Below the pieces are notes generated by a model. That model ran no database searches. It was not told the origin of the DNA and saw nothing but the letters and a program-made list of their open reading frames with translations. Shown in pieces: positions 52,701-60,280 of a stretch of 64,000 nucleotides of DNA. Origin of the DNA: JBGTSJ01 sp041940305 (lineage in GTDB: Bacteria > Planctomycetota > Planctomycetia > Planctomycetales > Planctomycetaceae); assembly GCA_041940305.1 (NCBI GenBank), contig JBGTSJ010000006.1, positions 124,001 through 188,000 on the forward strand. The letters are read 5' to 3'. The position numbers and the translations under genes were made by a program. Each line of letters opens with the position of its first letter. The stretch's first letter is position 1.

Positions 52701-53935
52701 ACCACTCACCCCCCACCGCATCCCCTCTCTTCTTCACCGCCAGCCGCGCCCACCACGCTGAAATCGGCGGCATCGTTCCCGGCAGTATGCCCCCTTTCTC
52801 CAGCACGCTGGCGGAGGAAGGAGTCCTGATCCGCAATTTCAAGCTGGTCGATGCCGGCGTCTCGCGCGAGGAAGAACTTCGACATCTCCTGACGACCGCG
52901 CCCTGGCCGACGCGCAACGTGCAGGACAACCTCTCTGACGTGGCCGCGCAAGTCGCCGCCAACGCCGCCGGCGCCAGGCTGCTCCAGGACTTGATCCTTC
53001 GCTACTCGCTCCCGGTCGTCCAGGCCTACATGGGGCACATCCAGCATGCGGCCAGTGCGAAAATGCGGCTGGCGCTCGGGCAACTGCCGGATGGCGAGTA
53101 CTCGCTCACCGACTCGCTCGACAACGGGGCGCCGATCGCCGTGAGAATCACCATTCACGGCGAGACGGCTGTCGTGGACTTCACCGGTACCGGACCGGTC
53201 CTACCCTCCAATCTTAATGCGAACCGGGCGATCGTCACCGCAGCGGTGCTGTACGTGTTCCGCTGCCTGATCGCCGAAGACATCCCGCTCAACAGCGGCG
53301 TCCTCGAACCGGTCGAGATCATTCTCCCTGAGTGCCTGCTCAATCCGCCCGCTCACGGCGACCCGGCCAGATGTGCGGCCATCGTCGGCGGGAATGTCGA
53401 GACCTCCCAGCGCGTGGTCGATGTCCTCCTCGGCGCTCTCCAGCTCGCAGCCGCCAGTCAGGGGACCATGAACAATCTCACCTTCGGCGACGCCACGTTC
53501 GGCTATTACGAGACAATCTGCGGCGGCAGCGGCGCCACGCGGGACGCGGACGGCGCCGACGCCGTGCACACCCACATGACCAACACCCGCCTCACCGACG
53601 TCGAAGTCATCGAGCGCCGCTATCCGGTCCGCGTGCGCGAGTTCTCGATCCGCACCGGCAGCGGCGGAGCCGGAGCCCATCGCGGCGGCGACGGCATCGT
53701 CCGCCGCATCGAGTTCCTCCGCCCTCTCAAGGTCTCGATGCTGTCGCAACGCCGCGGCGATTACCCACCCTTCGGTCTCTCCGGCGGGCTCCCCGGAACC
53801 ACCGGCCGGAATACGCTTAGAAAAGCAGGAAGTGATGAAGAGATCGACCTCGGCGGCTGTTTCCAGTTCGACGCAGGCCCCGGCGACATCCTGTCGATCC
53901 ACACCCCCGGTGGAGGGGGATGGGGAACCAGTTGA
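49751..53935 (+). CDS. Fused HyuA-HyuB hydantoinase/5-oxoprolinase-like enzyme with repeat-derived insertions
   Basis: A 1394-residue protein. The HyuA half (1 to about 795) starts WIDVGGTFTDCVARAP, contains LGTTRGTNALLERKGA, GFDMGGTSTDVSRYDG and YGMGLADVRRFAEQAV. The HyuB half (about 850 to 1394) starts QLEIFNNLFASIAEQMGVTLQRTSIS and contains YVTNDPYRGGSHLPDV, ASRAHHAEIGGIVPGSMPP, GGGSGATRDADGADAVH and HTPGGGGWG. This is the layout of ATP-dependent 5-oxoprolinase/N-methylhydantoinase. Three in-frame insertions are not family sequence: residues about 306-346 (PLSRANSPDRKSDDIAGEG...), about 797-845 at the HyuA/HyuB junction, and about 955-993. The first two are encoded by palindromic repeat copies. 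Catalysis may survive, as each lies in a loop or linker. Confidence 0.88.
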   Translation: MSDRWQFWIDVGGTFTDCVARAPDGGLHTGKVLSSGATKGVIEQVPGPGAIVDSLRSGETEDFWAGYELTLLDADGNLTAASSVEASRRDGTLILGGVPVDPLLPGGRYELRSGEEAPIVAIRSILQARLHDPLPPLDVRLGTTRGTNALLERKGARTAFVTTRGFADVLKIANQDRPRLFDLAIVKPEPVYAVVVEIDERLDAQGNVLQAPDEHAIRRSLEDLRGQQVESVAICLLHAFANPAHEQIVERIARDMGFAEISTSSRLSPLIKIVSRGDTTTVDAYLNPILRQYVERLRHSLGEAPTSPLSRANSPDRKSDDIAGEGPGVRVKPEAFPTPDPPSSPSRTLKLMTSAGGLVDADRFVGKDSILSGPAGGVIGFSRVAEQAGFPRSIGFDMGGTSTDVSRYDGAGRGYELEFETRKAGVRVVAPMLAIETVAAGGGSICGFDGVKLFVGPESAGSDPGPACYGRGGPLTVTDVNLALGRILPERFPFPLDEESVRLRLQDLCDRVASSPLGTRYTPEGLAQGFVDIANANMVRAIRRVSVAKGYDPADYVLATFGGAGAQHACAMARLLGMRQILIHPFAGILSAYGMGLADVRRFAEQAVLQPFSTDTLQQLDAAFADMESRLRDEVRAEGIAETDIDPGIRSLDLRYRGLDSTIHIPHPVNGDYVAAYEAEHERLYGYRHSGRSVEIVAARMEVVGRLPTPDLPACEVTSRLPEPHATTQTWFNGEQHSTGVYLRADLQPGDDVTGPAIICEPTSTVIVDPGFRTRVLARGELLLSDATASATSSEHTPPLSRANSVNPETDEIAGDGPGVSAQSNAAATSLSQSSILDPQSSTAAPDPVQLEIFNNLFASIAEQMGVTLQRTSISTNVKERLDFSCAVFDPAGGLVCNAPHIPVHLGAMSETVRAVIADNPVMQPGDVYVTNDPYRGGSHLPDVTVVTPVFAENRLEPEDGTQQKSEDRRQRTEIGHQPPLTAHHSPPTASPLFFTASRAHHAEIGGIVPGSMPPFSSTLAEEGVLIRNFKLVDAGVSREEELRHLLTTAPWPTRNVQDNLSDVAAQVAANAAGARLLQDLILRYSLPVVQAYMGHIQHAASAKMRLALGQLPDGEYSLTDSLDNGAPIAVRITIHGETAVVDFTGTGPVLPSNLNANRAIVTAAVLYVFRCLIAEDIPLNSGVLEPVEIILPECLLNPPAHGDPARCAAIVGGNVETSQRVVDVLLGALQLAAASQGTMNNLTFGDATFGYYETICGGSGATRDADGADAVHTHMTNTRLTDVEVIERRYPVRVREFSIRTGSGGAGAHRGGDGIVRRIEFLRPLKVSMLSQRRGDYPPFGLSGGLPGTTGRNTLRKAGSDEEIDLGGCFQFDAGPGDILSIHTPGGGGWGTS
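50672..50743. repeat. Palindromic repeat element, copy 1, inside the hyuAB-type gene
   Basis: CCCCTCTCCCGCG (50672-50684) and CGCGGGAGAGGGG (50716-50728) are perfect 13-base inverted repeats around a 31-base loop. They are followed by the conserved tail CCGGGGGTGAGGGTC. The same word pair occurs at 52145. It encodes an in-frame peptide in the host protein. Confidence 0.8.
52145..52216. repeat. Palindromic repeat element, copy 2, inside the hyuAB-type gene
   Basis: CCCCTCTCCCGCG (52145-52157) is identical to copy 1; the right arm CGCGGGAGACGGG (52189-52201) has one change. Loop words (GCAAACAG at the start, CGACGA before the right arm) and the tail CCGGGGGTGAG match copy 1, so both derive from one element. 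It lies at the HyuA/HyuB junction and is translated in the same frame as copy 1 (PLSRANS ... EIAGDGPGV). Confidence 0.8.
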
Positions 53936-54045
53936 AGTGTTGACGCGAAATCCTGATCAAACGGCCGCCCAGTGATGTTCAGCGGCAGTCAATGTCCTAA
54001 ACTGCCTCTATTGAGACCGACTCACCGATCAAAAGCAGGAATGAC

Positions 54046-54588
54046 ATGCCCGCCAATCGCCGCGCCGAAGTTGATAAAGCCATCCAGGACGTCGACTTCT
54101 CCAAGAACGACTACCGTGTCGAGTTCGAGACCACGCACGGTCCGATTCGTCTGGACCTCTGGCCGGACGTCGCTCCCGGACACTGCAAAAACCTGATCGG
54201 CCTTGCGAAGATCGGGTTCTACGACGGCATCATCGTGCACCGCGTGATTCCGGGCTTCGTCCTGCAGGCCGGCTGCCCGCAGGGGAACGGAACCGGCGGC
54301 CCCGGCTATACCATCAAAGCCGAGTTCAACAGCCGAAAGCACGAAACGGGCGTCCTCTCCATGGCTCGCACCAGCGATCCCAACTCGGCCGGCTCGCAAT
54401 TCTTCGTCTGCCTCGACCGCGTGCCGCACCTCGACAATCAGTACACCGCCTTCGGCAAAACCGCCGATGCGGAAAGCCTGAAGACGATTGCCGCCATCGG
54501 CGCCGTCCCCACCGGAAGCGGCGACAAGCCCAGGCAGGATGTCAGGATCAACAAAGGGAGCGTCAAGGTGACGCCGAAAGCGGCCTGA
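54046..54588 (+). CDS. Cyclophilin-type peptidyl-prolyl cis-trans isomerase
   Basis: A 180-residue cytoplasmic cyclophilin. Typical segments: FETTHGPIRLDLWPDVAPGHCKNLIGLA, then FYDGIIVHRVIPGFVLQAGCPQGNGTGGPGYTI (core YDGIIVHRVIPGFVLQAG), GVLSMARTSDPNSAGSQFFVC and LDNQYTAFGK. The active-site Arg of FHRVIPGF is here in HRVIPGF, and the Gln/Phe of SQFF are present. It catalyses prolyl isomerisation in protein folding. AGGA precedes ATG 54046 and a terminator follows the stop codon. Confidence 0.95.
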   Translation: MPANRRAEVDKAIQDVDFSKNDYRVEFETTHGPIRLDLWPDVAPGHCKNLIGLAKIGFYDGIIVHRVIPGFVLQAGCPQGNGTGGPGYTIKAEFNSRKHETGVLSMARTSDPNSAGSQFFVCLDRVPHLDNQYTAFGKTADAESLKTIAAIGAVPTGSGDKPRQDVRINKGSVKVTPKAA

Positions 54589-54614
54589 TTCAGCGCAATA
54601 TCGACGAGCCAGCA

Positions 54615-54645
54615 CCCCGATTTCTCCAGAGAAACCGGGGTTCTT
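54615..54645 (+). terminator. Rho-independent terminator after the cyclophilin gene
   Basis: CCCCGATTTCTC and GAGAAACCGGGG pair with one mismatch around a two-base loop, and TTCTT follows. It lies 27 bases after the stop codon at 54588. Confidence 0.6.
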
Positions 54646-54951
54646 CACGCGCTTCGACCTGTCACGTTGCGTCAGTCTTAACGGACACGAAAGGTGTGAC
54701 CGCCGCGCAGTCGCCAACGGCATCCGCTTCGGCACGAGCGGCGATCCGGGAGAATCCTTACGTCGCGACTTCGGCAGGTTGTTCGCGAAACAATTGCCCT
54801 GGCGCGCCGATGTAGCCATGATGGCAGGTGCGGTTCGCCGTGCGCGGCGGCGGCTCGCGGGTCGTGAACCCCTCACGAAACCGGACGTGCGGCGAGTGCT
54901 TTCCCCGACTGGGAAGCAGGACGCTGTCCGTCATCACAGCCGGAGCATGCA
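54646..54951. other. Intergenic region before the second caspase-fold protease
   Basis: About 300 bases without a supportable gene. The only clear signal is GGAG six bases before ATG 54952. Confidence 0.4.
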
Positions 54952-56631
54952 ATGCGGCATGGCGGACTCTGGACCGGGCTGATCCTCGCGGCGTGCACAC
55001 CGGCAACGCTTCACGCCGATGATGTCTTTCTGACCATCGGCGGCGGGTACAATCCGTCGGGCAACCAGGTGTCGCTCGAAAAGAACGCCCTGCTCTTCCA
55101 GCGCATCCTGGCAGAGACGTATCCGGCCGAAGTCCGGCACGACATCTTCTTCGCCGACGGCGACGCCCAGAACCGCGACCTGCAGTTCGTCGATCCCAAC
55201 CTTGAAATCCCCCGGCCCAACGAATTGCTGGCGGAGATCTTCGGCCAGTCGGATGAGATCGACTATCAGTATCGCAATCACCAGGTCCCCGGGGTGAATG
55301 GTCCCACCGCCCGCGACAATATCGAGCGCTGGTTCAAGGAGACCGGATCCACCCTGGGCAGCGGCGACCGGCTGTTCATCTATGTCACCGCTCATGGCGG
55401 GCGCTCTCCTGATAAGGATCATCCGCACGATACCACGTTGCTCCTCTGGAACCGGCAGCCGCTCCGCGTGCACGACCTCGCCGCCTGGCTCCGTTACGTC
55501 CCGCACGATGTCCCCGTCGCCATGGTGATGGTGCAGTGCTACAGCGGCGGGTTCGCATACTCGGTGTATGACGACGGTCACGCCGACTCCGGCCTGGCCG
55601 ACGCCGACCGCTGCGGCTTCTATGCGACCGTCCACGACCGTGTCGCCGCCGGCTGCACGCCCGACATCGACGAAGCCAACTACCACGAGTACAGCACGTC
55701 GTTCTTTGAAGCGCTGCGCGGGAAGACGCGCTTCGATGAGCCGATCGCGCGGCCGGACTACGACGGAGACGGCCGCACCTCGCTGTCCGAGGCGCATGCT
55801 TACGTCGTGCTCACTTCGACCACGATCGACATTCCCGTCTGCACGTCCGACGAATACCTGCGGGCCATCAGCGCACCGGAAGAGCCGCCGCAGGACGAGC
55901 CGCGACGTCGCGGGCAGCGCAATCGGGAAGCGACGCCCCAGGAGGAGCCGGCGAATGAGAGCAGCACCGACGATGCGGCAGATACCACCGAGAACCCGGG
56001 CGACAACGCCGACCCCGGTTCCGGCGACACTCCCCTGCTGACCGCCGACTCCCCCTATGGCGAACTGCTCGCACTCGCCACTCCCGCTCAGCAGGCTGTT
56101 CTGGAGGGATTGTCGGCCGAACTCGAAGTCTCCGGAGATCAGCGGGCCGCTGCTGCCCGCACGCGTGCCGAGGAGTTTGAGAAGGAACGCAAGCAGGTGG
56201 AAGATGAGCGAGACAAACTGAAACGCGAGTATGATCAGATTCGCGAGGAGATCAAGCAGAGGCTGCTCGCGCGCTGGCCGGAGCTGAACAACCGCTGGCA
56301 CCCAGTCACCAGCCAGATCCTCACACAGGACGCCGGCGAATTGCTCGCGCTGGTCGAGTCCCATCCCAGGTTTGCCCGGCTGAACGAACTGGCGCCGCAG
56401 CTCGATGATCTGGCCGACTCAAAGCTCGACTTCGAGCGACTCTGGGTCAAGTGTCGCCGACTGGAGCGGACGCTGGAGACGGTGGCGCTGGCCGCCAACC
56501 TCCCGCTCACAGCCACGGATGACGAGATCGCCGGCTATCAGCGGCTCGTCGCGGCAGAGGGGGCCTTCTTCGGCCCGCAGGCCGACGACTCACAGACGTT
56601 CGAGCCCTCCGTGCCGACCGGATCCCCCTAA
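54952..56631 (+). CDS. Exported caspase/legumain-fold (C13/C14-like) protease with coiled coil
   Basis: A 559-residue protein from ATG 54952 (GGAG 6 bases upstream) with a signal peptide (residues 1-22, ending TLHADD). The catalytic pair is H148 in FIYVTAHGGRSP and C196 in VMVQCYSGGFAY, in the order and context of legumain/caspase clan CD. The segment RLFIYVTAHGG fits C13 best. After about residue 310 an acidic, Pro-rich linker (EEPPQDEPRRRGQRNREATPQEEP in part) leads to a coiled coil with RAEEFEKERKQVEDERDKLKREYDQ and further helices. EF-hand-like DYDGDGRTSLSEAHA lies near residue 268. Substrate unknown. Its stop overlaps the end of the convergent arsC gene by 4 bases. Confidence 0.78.
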   Translation: MRHGGLWTGLILAACTPATLHADDVFLTIGGGYNPSGNQVSLEKNALLFQRILAETYPAEVRHDIFFADGDAQNRDLQFVDPNLEIPRPNELLAEIFGQSDEIDYQYRNHQVPGVNGPTARDNIERWFKETGSTLGSGDRLFIYVTAHGGRSPDKDHPHDTTLLLWNRQPLRVHDLAAWLRYVPHDVPVAMVMVQCYSGGFAYSVYDDGHADSGLADADRCGFYATVHDRVAAGCTPDIDEANYHEYSTSFFEALRGKTRFDEPIARPDYDGDGRTSLSEAHAYVVLTSTTIDIPVCTSDEYLRAISAPEEPPQDEPRRRGQRNREATPQEEPANESSTDDAADTTENPGDNADPGSGDTPLLTADSPYGELLALATPAQQAVLEGLSAELEVSGDQRAAAARTRAEEFEKERKQVEDERDKLKREYDQIREEIKQRLLARWPELNNRWHPVTSQILTQDAGELLALVESHPRFARLNELAPQLDDLADSKLDFERLWVKCRRLERTLETVALAANLPLTATDDEIAGYQRLVAAEGAFFGPQADDSQTFEPSVPTGSP

Positions 56632-57047
56632 GCATTCTGTTCCCTCAGGTACTGCTCGATTCGCCCCCGGATCTGATCACGTACCCGCCGGAATTCGAGC
56701 ATCTTCTCGTCGTCACTGCCGCTGGCATGGGCCGGATCGTCGAACGGCCAGTGCAGCGTCTGCTTCGCACCCGGGAACACCGGGCAGGCTTCACGGGCGT
56801 TGTCGCAGACTGTCACGACCAGGTCGAATTCGGAGTCGCGGAACGCATCGACCGACTTGCTGACGTACCGGGTGAGATCCACGCCGCACTCCTGCATGGC
56901 CTGCACGGCGAGCGGGTGCACGTATCCGGCCGGCTTCGAACCCGCCGAAACCGCCTCCCATCGGCCGGCGCCGAGTCGCTTCCACAGGCCTTCCGCCATC
57001 TGCGATCGGCACGAGTTTCCAGTGCATAGAATCAGCACGCGTCGCAT
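56628..57047 (-). CDS. arsC: Arsenate reductase ArsC, LMW-PTP/thioredoxin-coupled type
   Basis: A 139-residue protein from ATG 57047; an upstream in-frame start would add 21 residues not seen in the family. The phosphatase-like loop CTGNSCRSQ holds the CX5R motif (C8 to R14). The two resolving cysteines of thioredoxin-linked arsenate reductases are present in VTVCDNAREACPVFPG (C81, C88). It reduces arsenate to arsenite. It is the third gene of an arsR-aquaporin-arsC operon; its start overlaps the end of the aquaporin gene by 16 bases. Confidence 0.92.
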   Translation of the reverse strand: MRRVLILCTGNSCRSQMAEGLWKRLGAGRWEAVSAGSKPAGYVHPLAVQAMQECGVDLTRYVSKSVDAFRDSEFDLVVTVCDNAREACPVFPGAKQTLHWPFDDPAHASGSDDEKMLEFRRVRDQIRGRIEQYLREQNA

Positions 57048-57727
57048 TCGACTCTCCCGGTTGCAGCCTCGGTCCTGGAGCAGCACCCCTCCTGCTGGAC
57101 GCAACGGCATCCCCCGACTGCCAGAACCGCCCCGGCGACCGGAGCCGTCAGGTAGATCCAGAGATGCGTCAGGTTCCCGCTGACGACGGCCGGGCCGAAC
57201 GAGCGGGCCGGATTCATTGATGCGCCCGAAATCGGTCCCGCGAACAACGCCTCGAACGCCACGACGGCCCCGATCGCAGCACCCGCCATCAGGCCCTTCT
57301 CCCGCGCTCCGGTCGAGACGCTCAGGATCACAAACATCAGAATGGCCGTCAGCAGCAGTTCCAGGACGAAGGATTGCGACCAGCCCTGTGCAGGCTGCGT
57401 CGTTGCCAGATGAGCGTGATCCATAAACAACCCGCGGAGCGCTCCGCTGGCGATCAGTGCGCCGGCGACCTGGCTGGCGACGTACGGCGCCACACGGGAG
57501 ACCGGCAGACGCCCCGCCGCGCAGAACGCGATGGTCACGGCCGGATTGAGATGGGCTCCGGACACGTCCCCCACCGCATAGATCATCGCCATCACCACCA
57601 GACCGAACGTGAGGGCGACCCCGACGTGCGTCACGGTCCCGCCCGACACATCGTTGATGATGATCGCACCGGTCCCGGCAAACACCAGCGCGAATGTTCC
57701 GAAGAGCTCAGCCAGACATTGCTTCAT
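57032..57727 (-). CDS. MIP-family aquaporin/aquaglyceroporin in an ars operon
   Basis: A 231-residue channel. The two NPA boxes are in SGAHLNPAVTIAF and SGASMNPARSFGP. The six TM segments are present, starting MKQCLAELFGTFALVFAGTGAI. Aquaporin-type channels in ars operons (AqpS in Sinorhizobium meliloti) let arsenite leave the cell down its gradient after ArsC makes it, which would explain why no ArsB or Acr3 pump gene is here. The Cys-rich tail (CRCVQQEGCC) is unusual. The start overlaps the arsR stop (ATGA). Confidence 0.88.
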   Translation of the reverse strand: MKQCLAELFGTFALVFAGTGAIIINDVSGGTVTHVGVALTFGLVVMAMIYAVGDVSGAHLNPAVTIAFCAAGRLPVSRVAPYVASQVAGALIASGALRGLFMDHAHLATTQPAQGWSQSFVLELLLTAILMFVILSVSTGAREKGLMAGAAIGAVVAFEALFAGPISGASMNPARSFGPAVVSGNLTHLWIYLTAPVAGAVLAVGGCRCVQQEGCCSRTEAATGRVECDAC

Positions 57728-58053
57728 CGGCGACTGCTCCGCTGCAGGTTCGACCCGACCGCCCGCAACGGCTGCCCCCCCTCAAAGCAGGCGAAGAATC
57801 CGTCGACGCAGTCGCACGCGCAGCGGTACAGGTTCATCGTCCCCTCCTTGCGATGCGTAATCAGTCCGGCGGACTGCAGGACGGCGAGATGCCGTGAAAC
57901 GGTCGATTGATCGACGCGAATCTCGTCGGTCAACTCGAGCACGCACTGCTCCCGTGCCTGCAGCAGTTCCAGGATGCGCAGCCGCGTCGGATGAGCGAGC
58001 GCCTTCGCCAGACGCGCCCGGGCCGCATACCGCAGTTCGTCCTGCTGATTCAT
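57724..58053 (-). CDS. arsR: ArsR-family transcriptional repressor
   Basis: A 109-residue winged-helix protein, LAKALAHPTRLRILELLQ, then the HTH ELTDEIRVDQSTVSRHLAVLQSAGLITHRKEG. The metal site differs from the classical ELCVCDL helix-3 site, where only C37 remains (EQCVLEL). Instead a Cys cluster near the C-terminus, C78, C80, C82 and C89 in YRCACDCVDGFFACF, probably binds As(III) or another thiophilic metal. It would repress its own operon and the following aquaporin and arsC genes. Confidence 0.88.
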   Translation of the reverse strand: MNQQDELRYAARARLAKALAHPTRLRILELLQAREQCVLELTDEIRVDQSTVSRHLAVLQSAGLITHRKEGTMNLYRCACDCVDGFFACFEGGQPLRAVGSNLQRSSRR

Positions 58054-58089
58054 GGCTGCATGGCAATATAGCCATGAAGCCTGCCGCCG

Positions 58090-58818
58090 TCACGCTTCGT
58101 CGCAGGAGAGGTCGACGATCCAGCACTCCGGCAACCCGTTCTTGATTGCCAGTCCGGCGAGCGGCAACCATTGTGCGGCCTCGTCGAGGATCACGCTGTC
58201 CGCAGTCGATACACAGACAGTCGCTGCAGCCAGCAGCGGATCCGGGTCGCGCACCAGGTCGACCGACCAGTTCCATCCCTGCCGCGCGGCTGCCTCCAGC
58301 AGCATTCCCCGCAGCCGCCCGCTGTTCGAGACCGGCTCATCCAGCAGCCAGCGGCATTTCGCAACCCTCCAGTTCGCCAGCAGCGTCCCCAGAAGGTCGA
58401 TCGCCGGCATCGTTTCCGCAACCTTCCGGTAGCTGCCATGCATGCTGGCCATGTCCCGCAGGCAGCCGTCCCGGCCGCACAGGATCACGCCTCCTGCCAG
58501 CGCGGCTTCAATGGAAGTCAGTACGTTATACCCGTCGATCCACAGTTCACCGCCGGCGACCTGCTCCGGATCGCACCGGTGGTTTCTTCGTCGTTCCCGC
58601 TGCTGGTCCGCACAGGAGCAACGCGACACGGCCGTGCGTTGCCGCGCCGGCAATTGATAGCGGTCTCCCACCAGCTTCAGAGCTGAGGGGAGCGCATACG
58701 ATCGGGTCAGCAGCCAGCTGAGGTCGGCCGTCGCCCGCCGCAGCCGGTCGAGTTGCTCGTCCGAGAACTGGGCAGCATCGTCGGGATGCGGTCCACGGTG
58801 GCTGCGGCGATCGGGCAT
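58090..58818 (-). CDS. DUF434 domain-containing protein
   Basis: A 242-residue protein from ATG 58818, favoured by a CAGG-like box; a start at 58878 is possible. Family sequence: LRRATADLSWLLTRSYALPSALKLVGDRYQLPARQRTAVSR (quoted in parts: LSWLLTRSYALPSALKLVG), GGELWIDGYNVLTSIEAALAGGVILCGRDG, and MHGSYRKV. DUF434/DUF5616 proteins have a predicted PIN-like or HAD-like Asp-rich core (WIDGYNVL is reminiscent of NYN/PIN nucleases). Role undetermined. It lies upstream of arsR on the same strand, 36 bases away, so it could be co-transcribed. Confidence 0.82.
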   Translation of the reverse strand: MPDRRSHRGPHPDDAAQFSDEQLDRLRRATADLSWLLTRSYALPSALKLVGDRYQLPARQRTAVSRCSCADQQRERRRNHRCDPEQVAGGELWIDGYNVLTSIEAALAGGVILCGRDGCLRDMASMHGSYRKVAETMPAIDLLGTLLANWRVAKCRWLLDEPVSNSGRLRGMLLEAAARQGWNWSVDLVRDPDPLLAAATVCVSTADSVILDEAAQWLPLAGLAIKNGLPECWIVDLSCDEA

Positions 58819-59068
58819 CGGACCTGAGTCGTCGGTACGAGTTGAGGTCGTCGGTTGTCGGCGACTCGCTGTCGCCATTCCCAGCTGAAACCGTCGCCGT
58901 GTAGCGTTTCGGCATCATCCCGAACCGCGGGTGCGTCGCATATCGTCAACATCCGCGGAGTTTTCCGTTTTTGTCACAGGAATCGTTTGACCGACTCCGC
59001 CGGCGGACTATGGTTGCACGACTGCATTGACTGCTCATTGTCGCCGATTCAGGAAGGGTCGCTCAATT

Positions 59069-59242
59069 ATGCGCCGGCTGCTCCGATTCATCCGCGAGGA
59101 ACAGGCCGCGACCGCTGTCGAGTACGCGGTCATGCTGGCCCTCATCCTCCTGGCGATGATCGGCACCATCAAGGCGATCGGCAGCACCAGCGGCGGCATG
59201 TGGTCCGACAACTACAGCCAGATGAAGTCCGCCGGGTTCTGA
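59069..59242 (+). CDS. flp: Flp family type IVb pilin
   Basis: A 57-residue prepilin from ATG 59069, with AGGAAGGG about 10 bases upstream. The leader MRRLLRFIREEQA is followed by ATAVEYAVMLALILLAMIGTIKAIG, the Flp pilin signature with the essential E-Y pair five residues after the cleavage site (an Ala here, not Gly). The short tail ends in Phe. This is the major pilin that the tad system at 19.7-26.9 kb would assemble. It stands alone, between DUF434 and folK, and is followed by a strong terminator. Confidence 0.9.
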   Translation: MRRLLRFIREEQAATAVEYAVMLALILLAMIGTIKAIGSTSGGMWSDNYSQMKSAGF

Positions 59243-59275
59243 TCCAACCCGCCTCATCGAGTTCCGAGACGTGTG

Positions 59276-59303
59276 ACCCGGTCGCCCGCGACCGGGTTTT
59301 TTC
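59276..59303 (+). terminator. Strong rho-independent terminator after the Flp pilin gene
   Basis: ACCCGGTCGC and GCGACCGGGT form a perfect 10-bp stem with a CC loop, followed by a run of six T. It is 34 bases behind the pilin stop, ideal for an abundant short transcript. Confidence 0.85.
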
Positions 59304-59369
59304 GTGCGCTGGGCAACCCGGTCACCGCGGCGTATCGTGCATTCGTCACGAGAACATGGAACGCGCGGC

Positions 59370-60134
59370 ATGCTCACTGGCTGCATCGGGTTGGGAGGAA
59401 ACGTCGGCGACGTAGCGGCCACTTTCGCCGCCGCGCTGGAGACGCTCCCTGCGCACGGCGTTCTGGTCCGGCGGGTCAGCCCCCTGTATCGCACTCAGCC
59501 GATCGGCCCCGACGCCGGAGCAGCGTTCCTCAACGCCTGCGCCGTCATCGATACGGAACTCTCCGCCGATCGCCTGCTGTCCGCCCTGCTCGCCGCCGAA
59601 GATTCGGCGGGCCGCCGGCGCGTACGCCGCTGGGGCGAACGCACGCTCGATCTCGACCTGCTGCTCCTGGGGGATCTTGTCCTCGCGTCGCAGTCCCTCG
59701 TGGTCCCTCATCCGGGGGTCTGCTATCGGCGGTTTGTGCTCGATCCGCTCGCCGACATCGCCGCACAGTTCGCCGTACCGCCGACGGAACGAACCGTTGC
59801 CGGACTCCATGATCGTCTGCTCCGGCGTCCGCTTCCCATTCGGATCGGCGGTGGTCGTCCCGAGGAGCGTGCCCGTCTGCAGGCATTCTTGCACTCCCAG
59901 TTTCCGTCCATCAGCATCGAGCCGGAAGATGCCGACTCAGCCGACGGAGCGGAAGACCCGACAATGCTCCTTTTGCCGGAACCGCCGCACGAGGACCAAT
60001 CTCGCCCGCTCCCTGATGCCCAGATCGTTGTCCGTCTCGAGCCGCATCTGGAGAGCCTCGACGCGGCCGCGGCCGCCATCATCGCAGCGATGCTGGATGC
60101 TCCGGTTCGGATCGGCGAGGTGCCGCAGAGCTGA
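59370..60134 (+). CDS. folK: 2-amino-4-hydroxy-6-hydroxymethyldihydropteridine pyrophosphokinase, with extension
   Basis: A 254-residue protein from ATG 59370 (MLTGCIGLGGNVGD). Residues 1-160 are the HPPK domain: CIGLGGNVGDVAATFAAAL, VSPLYRTQPIG, FLNACAVIDTEL, GERTLDLDLLLLG and VVPHPGVCYRRFVLDPLADIA. It transfers pyrophosphate to the pterin in folate synthesis. The ~90-residue acidic C-terminal extension is not part of standard HPPK. No other folate gene is adjacent. Confidence 0.9.
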   Translation: MLTGCIGLGGNVGDVAATFAAALETLPAHGVLVRRVSPLYRTQPIGPDAGAAFLNACAVIDTELSADRLLSALLAAEDSAGRRRVRRWGERTLDLDLLLLGDLVLASQSLVVPHPGVCYRRFVLDPLADIAAQFAVPPTERTVAGLHDRLLRRPLPIRIGGGRPEERARLQAFLHSQFPSISIEPEDADSADGAEDPTMLLLPEPPHEDQSRPLPDAQIVVRLEPHLESLDAAAAAIIAAMLDAPVRIGEVPQS

Positions 60135-60251
60135 CTCGAGACCGGGCAACCCAGGCAGTCTGGGGCAACGCGGTTGCGCGGAATCCGAGGTGCGCCACCC
60201 GCAGGTTGTGCCGGACTGGCCCTGCGAGACTGGGCTGACGCCGATCGTTCA

Positions 60252-60280
60252 TCGACAGCACCTGCCCCCCTCCATATAGT
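60252..60280 (+). promoter_or_regulatory. Sigma-70-like promoter candidate for the TPR lipoprotein gene
   Basis: TCGACA at 60252-60257 (one change from TTGACA) and TATAGT at 60275-60280 (one change from TATAAT) are exactly 17 bases apart. The gene begins 183 bases downstream at 60463. Confidence 0.45.
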
